Assembly: GCA_030549335.1 (NCBI GenBank)
Contig: CM060191.1
Coordinates: forward strand, 57,795,947-57,859,946
Length of the DNA stretch: 64,000 nucleotides
Source of the DNA: Pontederia crassipes
Taxonomy: Eukaryota; Streptophyta; Magnoliopsida; Commelinales; Pontederiaceae
Reading direction: 5' to 3'
Position 1 is the stretch's first letter; the number at the start of each line of letters is the position of its first letter. Position numbers and translations under genes: made by a program. Below the pieces are notes generated by a model. The model ran no database searches. It was not told the DNA's origin and worked only from the letters and a program-made list of their open reading frames with translations. Below, piece by piece: positions 12,438-24,950 of the stretch.

Positions 12438-15400
12438 ATGCTGCGGGCGTGCGTCCGACCGCTGGAACGGTGCTTCGGAAGGCTCGGCGGCGGCGACGGT
12501 CTGCTATGGCACATGGACCTGAAACCCCACGCCTCTGGTGACTTCTCCATCGCCGTCGTCCAGGCCAACAACAGACTCGAGGATCAGGGACAGGTGTTCA
12601 CCTCCTCTTCGGCGACGTACGTCGGCGTTTACGACGGCCACGGCGGCCCCGAGGCCTCCCACTTCGTCAACAGCCGTCTCTTCCCTTACCTTCACAGTAA
12701 TACCAATCGCCGCTTCCCGTTTATTATATTTTTTTTATTCACCGCTCTCTCGTCAAAATGCGATTTTGCTGAGTTCGTCGATTTAAAATTCACTTCGATG
12801 ATATTTCCTTCTCATTATTACATTTTCGTACCGGTAATCTGATAGAAATTTGGTTTCCTCTCTTGAACTGTTTCGTAGAATTCGCTTTGGAGCAAGGAGG
12901 CTTATCGGCGGATGTGATCAAGAAGGCGTTCGATGCGACGGAGAAGGAGTTCTTGCTCCTTGTGAAGCGGTCGTGGATGTCGCAGCCGCAGATCGCTTCC
13001 GTGGGGTCGTGCTGCCTCGTCGGGGCGATAACTGAGGACACGCTATACGTGGCCAATCTCGGAGACTCCAGAGCGGTGCTCGGCCGGCGAAGCTACGACA
13101 GGATGGATGTAGTTGCGGAGCGCCTGTCGTCTGACCATAATGTTGCTCTGGAAGAAGTCAGAAAGGAGCTCACCGAGCTGCATCCTGATGATTCGCACAT
13201 TGTCGTCCACACCCGAGGCGTTTGGCGGATCAAAGGGATCATTCAGGTCGGTAACTCTGAACAAATCCTATTAAACCACTTTTGTTTTCGTTTCCAAGTT
13301 TGTTTTCAGATTAAATGAATGCTATGGGTTGGATACATAAACTACATGTTGAAGATTTTAGTTGAGAACATTTTGCACTGTATAAGGGGTTACTTCCAGT
13401 GGCAAATCCATGGTCTATAGTATTCTTATACCTTGGACTATGCTGATTGCAGTGCCTACAAGGGGCAGAAAATTTGCTCCTTTGTGGTGATAGAGGAATC
13501 TCAGGTTTTACGTTCGAAAACATCTTCTCTGTGGAAGAAATGCTAAAAACATATAATTACTCTCTGCCACACCTGCTACCATTGGATGAACACGTAGTGA
13601 GAGGATATGCGCTGTCCTTTTTTAAATTATGGTGTCTAAGTAATCCTTGTTTTGCCTTGTGGAAAATTGGCATTCTCTGTACAGTCCTCTGTGAAAGACA
13701 TCTCCTGTATAGGCCTGCGGAAAATCTACCGTTTTAATCCTTCTGCCTCAAGTTAACAAAGAGAAAAAAATAATCATATAGGAAATGTCTATGATCTTAT
13801 CAATCTCAATCGGGCATGCTTAAAATTTACATGGGAATTGCAACCATGTTACCATTACCATTTTATGAACTCCACTTCCATGTTTTGAAGACATTGCTTT
13901 TAGTTCTTTCTTCCTCCAGAAACCTATCTTCATCCTGAGTGAACTCTTCTTTGGTCAATTCTTAGTTTCCACAAAATTCATGTCTAATAGAATCTTTACT
14001 ATCATAATCATATGCTTGGGGTGGTTAGCAATCATGTTCTTGGCATTTTGGTTTTGTACTGTTCTTCTAGAAATCATGTTCTTATGAGGATGCTAGAAGA
14101 ACCTAGGATTTAGTGACCATTCAACATTTTAAACTGACTATTGAATAAGCAAACGTGTCAGATTGCTGAAACCTGTGTGGGATGCTAAAGCCAAAAGATA
14201 GGTTTGAAGTGCATCATTTTGAAAGAAGTCATAAATTGTCTCGCTAATTGTCCAGCGTTTCACATTAAGATGCCTGAACTTTAGACTTGACATTTATTAA
14301 TATTCTTCCTCTTGTACTTCACATCCTTCATCGATTTACATTCAGATTTTAAGTTTTATTCTCTTTCTGGGTTGTTGCAGAGAACTAATTCTTCCTCTGG
14401 AAAGCAACAGATGCCAAGTTTTGAAAGATGCTTTTAGATATTATATCCTTTCAAGGATAAATCTTAACAAGTGTGCGTTATCTATTAATGACAGCATATA
14501 CTTTGCAATTATTGCCCCACAATATTCATGTTAGCGATGTCCACTTTCTCATTTAAAAACATTAGGTATTATAGGCCACACATATCTTGTGGACCCTCTA
14601 TGTAACCAAACCATTTCAGAAGAGATCATAGTGAAACAACTTGAATATTTGCTTTTTGGTTACCTAAAAAAAATATTTGCTCTTTGGTATCAGTACAAGA
14701 TGTATAATGATGAAACTCTTATATGGGTTGCAGCTTGGATTTCAGCACTTTCGTGTTTGCATGGTCCTGTAGAACTCATGTGATATATAATTCTGTTATT
14801 CTGTTTGTTCTTCTCGTCCTTCGGTGTTGAACATGTAGTACTCGTAAGCAGTAAGCAATTTAGAATCAAAACTTTATGGGAAACGATTGATGATTAAATA
14901 AGCAACAAACTTTTTTTGTTCTTCTGAATGGGCTAAAAGTTCTTAACTTATTGTTTTTGTTATTTATGTTCTGTTAAGAGAATCATCTGATCTGAGTAAC
15001 ACTTGAAGCATGGTTATGTGATCAATTATTTGTTTTGCCAAAATTTTAGGTGTCAAGATCCATTGGTGATGTCTACCTGAAGAAACCTGAATTCAGTAGG
15101 GATCCTCTATTCCAGCAGTTTGTCTCTCCTGTTCCATTGAAGCGAGCAGTCCTCACTGCAGAGCCGTCAATTAGGACTCATAAACTTAAACCAAATGACT
15201 TGTTTTTGATATTTGCATCTGATGGACTTTGGGAGCAGTTAAGCGATGAAGCTGCAGTAGAGATAGTATCCAAGAATCCAAGAGAGGTGAGCTACATGGG
15301 GTCTCACATGTTTTCCTTTCTTTTGGCTTGGGGTTTCACTTTCCATATAAAATCTGATATGTTTTAACTCTTGTTCTTCCAGGGTATCGCCAAGCGGTTA

Positions 15401-15649
15401 GTTAGAGCCGCCCTTAATGAGGCAGCAAGGAAAAGGGAAATGAGGTACGCTGATTTAAAACGGATCGGAAAGGGGACTAGGCGGCACTTTCATGATGACA
15501 TCACTGTCATAGTGATATATCTGGATCACCGGCGCCAACGACGTGACTCCAAGTTAAGTGCTGGTGCTTATGATTGCACAAGTGCACCCGTCGACATCTT
15601 TTCCTATAAGAGTGACGACTCGGAGGATCCTCTGGGGCCTGTTTTCTGA
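12438..15649 (+). CDS. Protein phosphatase 2C (PPM), clade-D type, 4 exons
   Basis: Mg/Mn-dependent Ser/Thr phosphatase of 376 residues. Exons: 12438-12696, 12879-13246, 15050-15286, 15383-15649, all with GT-AG introns in consistent phase. The start at ATG 12438 gives [12 protein letters not shown]; an upstream in-frame TTG is not used. Family motifs seen: LEDQGQ (about 47-52), VYDGHGG (64-70, metal-binding Asp66), SVGSCCLVG and [12 protein letters not shown] in exon 2, [15 protein letters not shown] opening exon 3, [13 protein letters not shown], and [12 protein letters not shown] in exon 4. A basic then acidic tail ends in DPLGPVF. This pattern matches plant clade-D PP2Cs, which in Arabidopsis dephosphorylate plasma-membrane H+-ATPases and are inhibited by SAUR proteins; that role is inferred from the family. 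All motifs are intact. Intron 2 (1.8 kb) is the only large one and holds no recognised transposon. Confidence 0.93.
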
Positions 15650-17430
15650 AGTGATGCATGATGGAGGCTTCATAGAGTAGAGATGTCTGTTGAAAGTTTT
15701 TGCTTTGTGAATAAGCCCACCTACAGAAATGTTGTTTACACAGTTAGCAAGCAACTCTTTCTGACTTTTTAACCCGAAGGCCGACTGTCTGACAGCAGAT
15801 ATAAATAGTTGGGAAAAGAGTTGGGATTCTGAATAAGGGATACGAGAGATGTACATAACAAGAGTGTATGAGAATGACTGTTGAAAATATTTTGCCCCAA
15901 ATGACATCTTTTTTTCTCTTTTTTTTTTTTGGTCAACGTCATTTTTTTCTCTTTCATTCTTGCATTATGCTTTCATCCTGTGGATAGAGTTATTCCCGGA
16001 TCAGTTTTGTATGGTAGTTTGATAATAGACAGTGCAGTAGCACGTTGAGAGGTATAAATGAAATTAGTATATCACATCTAATTCTATATTATTGCTTTGG
16101 ATAATTGTCTTCAAATTTTACTTTGTGAAGAGAACTCTGTGCTTTTGCTTTTGCAGCAACTTGCGAGGGGGGAGAATATGTTCTTTGGACAGTCGTGTTG
16201 GTGACCAAAGATTTTTTTTTTTCATCTTTTCTTTTATTCATGACCTCTCTTGTTGCTGCCTCAGAAGATAGAACTTTTTCTTATTTTTCTTTCTTTCATT
16301 CATGACCTCTCTTATTGCTGCCTCAAAAGAGTAGTAAAAGCAGTATGTGGATCCCCTATTGGGACGTAGGAGTTAAATCCTCTATTGGAACTTTTAAAAA
16401 AGTTTGAACTTCATCAACACCGTTTAGAGAACCATTACCTATATCCAATGTTTTCATAATAGAACTGAGGATCGAATACGGTTGCATCAATAAATCGGAT
16501 TTTATTGAAATAATATTATTTATAAAAATTTAAAATTATAATATAAATTAATATTTTATAATTTATAAAAATATGATAATTACCTAGTAATAATACTATA
16601 ACAGCATAAAGATATTACTTAAGAATTAATATTCGTAAAAGATTGAATGTCAAATTATTGATATTGAAATATTATATTAATTTTATTAATTCTTTTAATT
16701 TTGATCTCTTTATCTTTAACGTTGTTTGTTTTATTTTCATTAACTAATATCCTGCTAATTCTCTAATGTCATTTTCCCTATTGTATTTGATAAAATATTA
16801 AAATTTTCTACCATAAATTACTCATATTCTCTTTATTTTTTTAACACTTTTCTTTTTTTTTATTTCCATTAAAATCTATTTACCTATAAATCTTGCCACA
16901 CATATATTTCCATTAAAATCTCTTTCCCCATACAACTTGAAATAGATATGACTAAAAGGGAAAGTATAAAAAAAGGAAAGGACAAGATTTTTTTTACCAA
17001 TTTAAAAAGTGGAAGTTTATTTAAGTATTGTTAAACGACAAAAAAGAAGTTTGTTTTTTTCATTTTATCTTTTTTTTTACTTTATTTCCATATTATTTTT
17101 TTATCCTTAATTTTTTAAGTTGAATCAATTTTTACCCGGTTCGTTGGTTCATAAATTTTTTCGATTCAATCGGTTTTTGACCTGTTCAAAACTAATTTCA
17201 ATTTTGATGTTGAACCAAGACGGACCTGGTAGTTGAACCATCCGGTCCAGTCTGGTTTCAATAAGATTGCCTCGACCTACATGAATCAAATATATACATG
17301 TTAATTTTGACTGTACGGAGAATCGTTACCTCGTTTGGAGAACCGTAGCTTCATTTGATGTCCTAGACACACAACAACAGAACAAGGCGCAACTAAGGCA
17401 AGCGTGAGGACAGGTAAGGGCGTAAGGTAA
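15650..17430. other. PP2C 3' flank and AT-rich spacer
   Basis: Holds the PP2C 3' untranslated region followed by AT-rich non-coding DNA. A short tandem duplication is listed separately. Around 17130-17280 lies a worn repeat rich in GGTT/AACC words of the kind seen at MITE ends, but I could not find its partner end. Confidence 0.5.
16225..16332. repeat. Tandem duplication, about 66-bp unit
   Basis: The phrase CATGACCTCTCTTGTTGCTG near 16240 recurs near 16305 with one change, each followed by CCTCAGAAGA or CCTCAAAAGA and preceded by TTTCTTT runs. Confidence 0.75.
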
Positions 17431-19668
17431 GAAGTGGCAGCCGGCCGGTCGGCAAGATGGCCAAACCTCCATATCCACCCCCCCCCCCCCCTCTCCTTCC
17501 ACCCATTTCCCCCCTTCCCCCACCATCATCCGGACGATCTCTTCAGCCTGGTAATAGGGACTCTATTGCTATGTCGGGAAATCCTCTGGACACTATTCCG
17601 TCAACTCTCGTTCTCCTCCTCTACATACTAGTTCACAAATTTTTGGTCAGTAGCCAAGTCCTCATGGGCAAATGTTGTAAGAAGGAACTCGCGTGGTCAA
17701 AATCCCCCAACTATGTCCCCAAATCAACTAAGAAGTATCAAAGAAGCAGCCACCTAGGAAGTCGAAATACCCATCGAGGATGTCAGAAGTAGATCTGAGG
17801 AGTTGAGCCATTGCATGATTGCAAGATTCTCTGGGGATCACGTTGCTATGAAAACACTCCGGCAGGATCTGTCGACCATCTGGAAGACCTCTGTCCCTCT
17901 ACGTATCATTTTGGTAGGTAACTTCTACCTCATGTTTCAATTTTCATCTAACAATGATCGTATGCAGGTACTAACAGGAGGCCCGTGGACGGCCGCCGGT
18001 CACATCCTAAATATATCAATCCCACGTCCAATCTTTCGACCCGAGGAAGAGCTGATCTCCTCCTCACCGTGTACCAAGTTTGCCTTTCGAACTACGAAGC
18101 ACCACCACAATTATTTGCATAGCCAAGACAATCAGAACGCCCCTGCAAGTTGACGAGTTCCAAGATGACTGTGAGTATGCTCGAATATGTGTTGATCTGG
18201 ATCGGTCGCTCCCGGTGAAGCAAGCCACTTAGGTGCAAAATCCAGATGGTAGAAGATACTTTCAAAGATTCATGTACAAAAGCTTGCCAGTCTTATGTTA
18301 CCAAGGAGAGGATAAAATAGGTAGGGGACCCAACTCCCCCTATTTATTTATCCTAGTTTCACAAGTGTTCACGTCCTTAATCAATCAGCAGGTTACTAAT
18401 GGATCTATTATCACATACTCCATTAATAACTTCATCCTAATCCACTTAATGTATACTAATAATCTTCTTATTTGTATTGAAGCCACAAAGCCAAATTGTA
18501 TTGCCCTTAAGAAGATCTTCAGGAATTATGAAACCTTAACAAATCAAAGAGTCAACCAAACCAAATCTGAAATCTACTACCCTCCTAAATTTAACATTTA
18601 CAGGAAGCACCAACTTTAGAACTAGCTCCTACCCTTTTTCATACCTGTGTGCGCAAATCTCATATAAGTATATTCTAGCTAAATCATAAAAAATGATTAT
18701 GGAAAAAGTTACAAAGAGAATCACTGGCTGGAAACAATCATTACTAAATCAGGTTGGTAAGGCTATCCTCATTAATTATGTGCTTTAACTCCATCCATGT
18801 TTATGCCCTTAGCTCTACTTTTATTGCCAATGGTATCCTTGATGCTATTGAAAAACACAAGAGATCATTCTTTTGGGATCGTGGTGGGGGAAAGAAAGGA
18901 ACTCATCTAATTAATTGGGAAACCGTTCAACTTTCAAAAATCTGTGGTGGACTTGGTATCAAAAACCTAAAACATGTTAGTACCTCTCTGCTGACAAAAA
19001 GAACACTTGACCTCCTAAATAATAAAGACTCCCTGGAACCAATTGGTAACATAAAAATATGGAAAAATCCACCCTTCGTCTCACTCCAATCCCTCGGGCT
19101 CATTCGCTTGGGGATGGAAAGCAATTGTCAGCACCTTGGAAACCATCAAACTTGACCTTTTGTTTGGATTGGGAATGACAATAATGCCTCTGTGCTCCAT
19201 GACTCTTGGGTTTTTTCTATACCCCTTACTTGGAAGCCCACTTATTGAAACGTTAATCTTTATCAAGTGTTTACGATGGTAAGTGAGCTCATTAGTAATA
19301 GTTGCTGGAACATAGACATGCTTGTTGATATTTTTAGTCCTCGTTTAATAATCATATTCTGTCAATTTCTATATCTATTAATGCATGTGATGATACCTGG
19401 CAATGGGTGAAGGATACCCAAGGTGTGGTTCATTGTCAATAATTCTTTACCATCGCCTATGCTTGGAAGGCCATCTTGGAGCTCCCTCTGGCAAATTAAC
19501 ACTGCGCCAAAAATCAAAATCTTTTTATGGAAGTTGCATAAGAGGCTCCTTACATATGATATTATTCTGAGCTTTGTTCCTTCTTGTAATCCAACATGTA
19601 AGTTGCATTTTCTTCTATGTTTTTGCCTTAAACATTTAAGTCACACTGTGTATTGTTATGTACTGTAG
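17431..19668 (+). mobile_element. Old L1-type LINE fragment
   Basis: 17457-17530 is Pro-rich with a C run. 17803-18153 carries a DUF4283-like ORF1 segment (RMQVLTGGPWTAAGH, then ISIPRPIFRPEEE). 18233-18619 is a reverse transcriptase piece (NSPYLFILVSQVFTSLIN; the catalytic FADD has become YTNN). 18754-19155 is the RT thumb region (SFFWDRGGGKKGTHLINW, GGLGIKNLK). 19423-19600 is the zf-RVT region (WQINTAPKIKIFLWKLHKRL). The endonuclease and half of the RT are missing, so it is internally deleted as well as frameshifted. Confidence 0.8.
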
Positions 19669-20011
19669 GCAGGCATAATGAGGTTTAGGATGAATCGTGC
19701 CCTAAAAGATGTTTAGAATGAATTGAACTTGTTCACTTTTTTAAGAAGGAAGTGTCTTTCATTTTTTTCCTTTTGAGAGTGGGAGCGTCTTTCATTGACT
19801 AATGTTTTTTGTTATCGGGGTAGGTTCTTTTATGCTTGCATTTACTATTTGGGGAAAAGGACTCTGTGTGGAAAGATGCCTAGATGACTCTTGAATTAGT
19901 CCTTTGTAAAGGTGGTCATTTTATGACAATATTTAGTAGTTTCTTTCTTTATGCCTAAAATCAATTGTTTTTATTTATATGTTTTCTTGCGTCTTTGCTT
20001 TTTGTTATTTT

Positions 20012-20202
20012 AACTCCGCCTATGTTTTATAGCCGGTTCCAAACTCGGATAAAGGAGGAGAGTTGTGTTAGGCCCCGACAATCGGCGTAAAACCCTGTCG
20101 AATCTCATGAACATGGATCAACGAATAATAGAGCGAAATGACGTCGTATGATCCATGTAGCCGACCCCACCTAGTGGGATAAGACTTTATTGTTGTTGTT
20201 GT
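20012..20202 (+). mobile_element. RTE-tailed SINE-like element, copy 1
   Basis: Starts AACTCCGCCTATGTTTTATA and ends with the RTE LINE 3' tail (GTAGCCGACCCCACCTAGTG, then a TTG repeat). Between them is the family's conserved middle: an AAAGGAGGAG stretch, GTGTTAGGCCCCGACA, and GTAAAACCCTGTCGAATCTC. No clear target duplication was seen for this copy. Confidence 0.8.
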
Positions 20203-20338
20203 ATATGAAAGTAATGTATAAAGAATGATTGCCATCAATAAGAGGAGAGCAGCAACAAGTTATGTTACTTGCCACTCAAAACAAGACTTATAATTTTTGT
20301 TCAATTAAGGTTGATGTAACAGAGCATACAATACATAC

Positions 20339-20844
20339 CTTCCCTATTCCTCTTGATAAGCGAAAATCCAAACTTATTGACTTGGTATTTGGAAGGCCAG
20401 TAACGATAATCTTTCGACCAAATTTATTGTTCTCACCAGTTCTACCAAGAAGCTCGGAGTTATCATTTAGTTTGCTGCAGATGTCATATATGTCTTCTGA
20501 TTTACCCTCAATCACAGAACTTTCATCACATGACTTAGTAATTAAACCAGATGTGGTGGTATTAACACGGTCTTCACATATAACAGCTTTTGTTTCAGCT
20601 GATAATGCATTGTTAGAGGAATTTGTAGAATGATCTTCACAGACCACAACTTTTGTATCACAAGAAGGTGTACTTATGCAATGGTCTTCATAGGAAGCAA
20701 GTTCTAATTTCTTAGCATCAGCCATGAACTTTTCTAGCTCTAATAGTGATTTCAGATCTATGGACTCTTGAACTGCATTTTCATAGCCTTGCTCCCAAAC
20801 AAGCAAAGCATCTTCTTTTCTTCCCAAAGCAGACAATGCATTAC
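20339..20844 (-). pseudogene. SRFR1: SRFR1 second coding exon, inverted and isolated
   Basis: A 506-nt exon on the minus strand with acceptor CAG (20845-20847) and donor GTATGT (20333-20338). It encodes the end of the first TPR block and the linker: GNALSALGRKEDALLVWEQG, LKSLLELEKFMADAKK, a Ser/Thr/Asp-rich stretch, then ISLDFRLSRGIGK. In known SRFR1 proteins this sequence is followed directly by VNEGNY, which here opens the plus-strand exon at 29597, and the splice phase (0) matches. So one exon of the gene lies in the opposite orientation about 9 kb from its partner. The preceding start-codon exon, about 85 residues in relatives, is not visible on either strand nearby. Identity is firm; whether the cause is inversion, duplication or misassembly is open. 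Confidence 0.88.
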
Positions 20845-21239
20845 CTGCATGAAGCAAAAAGTTTGCAAAGTAAAATGCATGGATGACACAAATAACCCTG
20901 GAAAAAGCATTCACCAGATCATTTATAATCCCAATTTGTATAGATAATCTAAGTTTCTGCATTGTTCCCACTTAAAAAGCGTCTGTACCAAACATTGTTA
21001 GCTCAATCTAAAAAATTATGCAACAACAATTAACCACTAATCTGCAATAAATAGTGATTCTTTATAGATATAATTTCAAACTATGAACTTCATTTTTTAA
21101 ATTTCTCAACTATCGTGATTTTTTTAATTTAATACTTTCGTCCAATTCCATCAATTTTTCGATTAATTTTGATTTTTAAATTTATAAAAAATCGAAAATG
21201 CCCCTATACGAAAAAAATTTCTCTCAGGACTATTTCCTC
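20845..21239. other. Inverted SRFR1 intron remnant
   Basis: AT-rich DNA upstream (in gene sense) of the inverted exon. It ends in T/A runs before the GC-rich block. No exon encoding the SRFR1 N terminus is seen. Confidence 0.45.
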
Positions 21240-21500
21240 GTCGGCGCGGCGCAGGGGGGTGGGGGGTTGCCCCCCCCCCCCCACTCTGCGACCTCGCCGG
21301 AGGTCGCAGGGCGCGGGCCCCCCCACCCCGCTGATGCGGGGAAGGAGGTGGGGAGGTCGCCCCCCACTCTGCGACCTCCGACGAGGTCGCAAAGTGGGGG
21401 GCGAACCCCCCCCCCCCCACACACACACGCGCGCATCGCGCCGACGAGCGCAGGGAAGGAGGGGGTCATCCCCTCAACCTTCGTCCGGTGATAGAGAGAA
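21240..21500. repeat. GC-rich palindromic repeat block
   Basis: Contains C and G homopolymers and repeated palindromes built on TGCGACCTC...GAGGTCGCA (near 21285-21312 and 21367-21394), plus CA/CG dinucleotide runs. It contrasts sharply with the AT-rich flanks. It is probably part of a transposon end or tandem array; I cannot name the family. Confidence 0.6.
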
Positions 21501-21514
21501 GGGGGGGGCGTGTG

Positions 21515-22173
21515 TGTCACGGGGTCATTCTCGGACACTAGACCACGTGCGACGACTAGGCGGATAGGCACCTAGCCAAGCCTGTTTTGAGTTTGCAGTG
21601 AAAGTTTTATGATCGAAATGACTATGCCGACAGTCGCTCTTATAGATATTCAATCACGGACATGACTAGAGTGTTGGACTACTCGTCATGGGACCGTGAC
21701 ATTAGCACGTTGCGGCACCAATGCAGGCGCTTAAAGTCCGAAGGGGCGACTAAGGGACCATGGGACACCACGAAGGGACACCGATGTGGGTTGTCACCCC
21801 ACGCTCAAGACCATGATACTAGAATTAAAGAAAAGCTTACTTGTATTAAATATGATGAAACATAACATACAATTGGGCCTCGGAAGGCACTAGTAAACTC
21901 CTCCCAGTGTACCGTAGGTATATGAGTCTTATTACATATTGAATATGCAAAAGACGTACCCTACGGGAACGTCACCTACTTAGCCATTCATAAGGACAAC
22001 CTTACAAGATAAATGCCCTAAGAACGGATAACTTGGTACTCTACAATATTACGCAGTGCGGGGCGGCTGCATGTGTTCCATGTTTTCGGCGATGAGCGGC
22101 CGAGGGCTATAAGTTGAGCGGCACTGGTGCCGCGAGGCTTCATGCTTCGTGTCACGGGAAACGCCCCGTGACA
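21515..22173 (-). mobile_element. LTR of an LTR retrotransposon (659 bp)
   Basis: Bounded by TGTCACGGGG and CCCCGTGACA, a 10-bp terminal inverted repeat. On the minus strand the bases just before it (rc of 22174-22190) read TTTGGTGGGGGAGAA, a good polypurine tract, so this is the 3' LTR of a minus-strand element whose internal region lies to the right. No second LTR is visible before 24950, so the element is truncated. Confidence 0.75.
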
Positions 22174-24950
22174 TTCTCCCCCACCAAAGTCGGAGACGCC
22201 CCTGACGCCGCTGTCCGGGCTTCTTCGGGGCCTTCGTCTTGAGTCTTGACTTCGCTTGTCTCGTTCAATTCTGCTTTCTTTGCCTTGACTTCGACTTCAC
22301 CAGCATCACGCAGTGCCAGGAATGTCCGCTCCTTGGGGTCTCGCTGAGGACTCCTCCCTCAGGCCTGCTTCGCTCGCTGATCCTTCGTCCAATCCGGGGT
22401 CATCACTTGTGCAACACCAGTGGAGTCCGCCATGTGTGGTCTGACTTCATCAAGCAACTATCCGTCCATCAAGTCTCTGTTGGCTTCACTTCTCTTCGAC
22501 TTGCGCAGCGTCAACTTGTGTGGTTTGGCTTCTTTGGGGGTGAAACAACTCTTGGGTGCTTCAGGAATAGCTCAGAAACGAGTTGCTCCAGGGTCGTGCA
22601 GAACACGGTGAAGAGTCTCGCCATTCGACCTGCATGACTTGACTCGATGCCTTCATGTTGCGAGTGGCCGCAACACAAGGTCTCCCTTCCGTCGAATGCA
22701 AAGTACGGGACCATCTCACCCTCGATGATCGTTCCTGAATTCCGACGGTTTGAAATAGCACAAGCTCTTTGATGGCGACATTTGCAACTTGTCTGCTTCA
22801 GGTGCTTTGAGTCGCTATGATGAGCGACGAGAGTCTTCCCACGGATGCTTCGGGACACTTCAGATCTCTTTGTGGGCTTGACTCCCCCATCTCTATGTTG
22901 CAAGTGGTTGCAACATAGAATCTTCCCTTCCTCTGCCGAGTGAAGAGTGCAGGACCACCCCCTCCTTGGTGATCACCTGATGCTTCGGCAGTTCGGAGGT
23001 AGGACAAGGTTCTTTGATGTAACAATTCATGCCTTGTCCGTTCATGTCGCCATAGTGGGCGACGAGAGTCTCCCCACGTTCCCTTGTGGTTCAACTCACT
23101 TTCTCCAAGTTGCAGATGGCTGCAACGTTGGGTCCTTCGTCCCTCAAGTATTGAGAGCGGCTCCACCTTCCCCTTGGTGGACATGAGACATCTCGACGGT
23201 TTGCGGCGGAACAAGATTCTTTGATATAACATTCCGCACCTTGTCCACTCCCAATTGCTATAGTGAACGACGACGGGAGTCTCCCCACATGTGCCTATAG
23301 TTCGACTCGATTCTCCTGCTTCGATGGACGATCTTTGTCTTTGGTATGAGTAGCTTCCTCCTTGCGACTTGAGCTTCTCTCCCCCACCATTGCCCTTGCC
23401 CAGGGCTTTGGTGGTGTGGCACTTGTCACGATTGACTTGGCAGCGACGACTAGTGAGCAGAGGTTGGACAATCCTGTCGTTCCAACTCCCTTGTAGTCCA
23501 AAGTTTCTAACCCCTCTGCTTGAAGAGTACCAACATTGGGTCTTCATCCTCCTGGGAACACTGTAGGCAGAGCTCGGTGATTCCTTTCACTTCCTCCTTC
23601 AACATGCCCATCTGGCCGATGCTGAACAAAGCGATCTTGACCTCCAGTCCCAACTTGTCAAGGCTTACATAATTGATGAGCTGTCACTTCCTGTCACGAT
23701 GGCAACGCCATCCTGAGTTTGCCACATCTTGCAGGGTTCTTGGGATATGCCTTCTTCCGATCCTGGGACCTCCTTTGAAGCTTAGGCAACACCCTTGGGG
23801 TATGGACGGAGCGAGATCGTTGTGTCATTCATAAAGATGATGCACCTTAGATGTTCTTCCGTCCGTAACTTGGACAAAGTAATGCCGTTGCGCTTGTCGG
23901 TAAGGATCATGTGCCTTTGACATACTTGTCCACCGGACGGCTGACCCTTGTGGAAGAATAGCCGTTCCGGATCTTCAACGAACCATGGGGATGTTCGTGA
24001 AGATGCTCCGCTTGGGTAAGCGGATTGCGGTTGGTGAACTCATGACATGAGCTCCCAACATCACCTCCATCTTCATTCGAAGAGACGACATCGCCAGTGT
24101 GTCCTTCGAAACATTTGGATCGCGATCCTTGGAGTCCGCTTCAATTGCTCGAGGCGTTGTCCGAGAGGAAAGGGCACTCCTTCCTTCGGTTGGCAGCGGA
24201 ACGCTTGACAGCAGCATGCCAAGGTTCGCTGATGCTCGATGCTCAGACTATTTGCCAAATTGGTCGCTGAGTTAAGACGTCGATTTGCGTTGGCGTGTAT
24301 CAGGTTCGTCCCACTCCTCGATGGATGACATCGCGCCGCTTGCGGGGCGACACTTGACGAGGCAAGCAAGGTTGACAGCTCGTTAGCGAGTGTTTACAAG
24401 TAATCAACGCTTTGCTCCATTCTTGAAAGTCATCGTGGCGTGGCAGACAATGCTGCGGCCCGACAATATGCTTGTAATTGATGCTCCTTGGCCGAAAGGA
24501 TGATATTCTTTGTCCGAAAGGGACCCTGAACCTTGATGTTTGTCTTTAAGCCAACTTCTCCCGTGAAGCGGTTGTACACTTCACGTTGCATGATTGAGCA
24601 TGCGATGCGACGTCACGAAATATCGAGCAGCGCCAGGTCGTCATGATAATGCATGACCGACAGTCCCTGAATGTGACACGGGTCCTCCGAGTTACACAAT
24701 GTTTGTGTAAGCGATCTCATTGTATTGAGCAACGCAAGACCATCATGCGGAGCATATGGCCACTCTTTGACGCAACGCGACACTTTAAGATTCCCGACTG
24801 TATACCTGAGGTGGTTGATCTACTCGAGTGAGCGACGCATGACCGTCCCAATTAGGCGAGGCGATCAGTCCGCCATCATGATGCATGACGGACGTTTCTT
24901 GACACGACACGGGTGTATGAGGAACATGCTGTGAGGTACGACTGGGCGTG
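22174..24950 (-). mobile_element. Internal region of the truncated LTR retrotransposon
   Basis: Moderately GC-rich DNA between the LTR and a sharp return to AT-rich sequence near 24955. No frame gives a recognisable gag, protease, RT or integrase motif. The longest uninterrupted stretch (22798-23547, minus) is Arg/Ser/Gly-rich and unlike known domains. Composition, LTR and polypurine tract support its assignment; the coding content is unresolved. Confidence 0.5.
22630..23310. repeat. Three diverged tandem repeats, about 220-250 bp
   Basis: Each unit carries, in order: a TTGC..GTGG..GCAAC core (near 22655, 22900, 23110), a run ending GAGGGTGG or its variants, a CGGTTTG/CGGCAGTTCGGAGG segment, TTCTTTGATG, a CTTGTC word, and CGACGAGAGTCT(T/C)CCCAC. 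Units differ by many substitutions, so the array is old. Confidence 0.6.

Noticed and set aside
12206-12571. Minus-strand open frame over the PP2C leader
   Set aside because: Shadow of the GC-rich first exon; no family match and no splice support.
22798-23547. 249-codon minus-strand open frame as a gene
   Set aside because: No conserved motif, and it lies inside a tandem-repeat-bearing LTR element.
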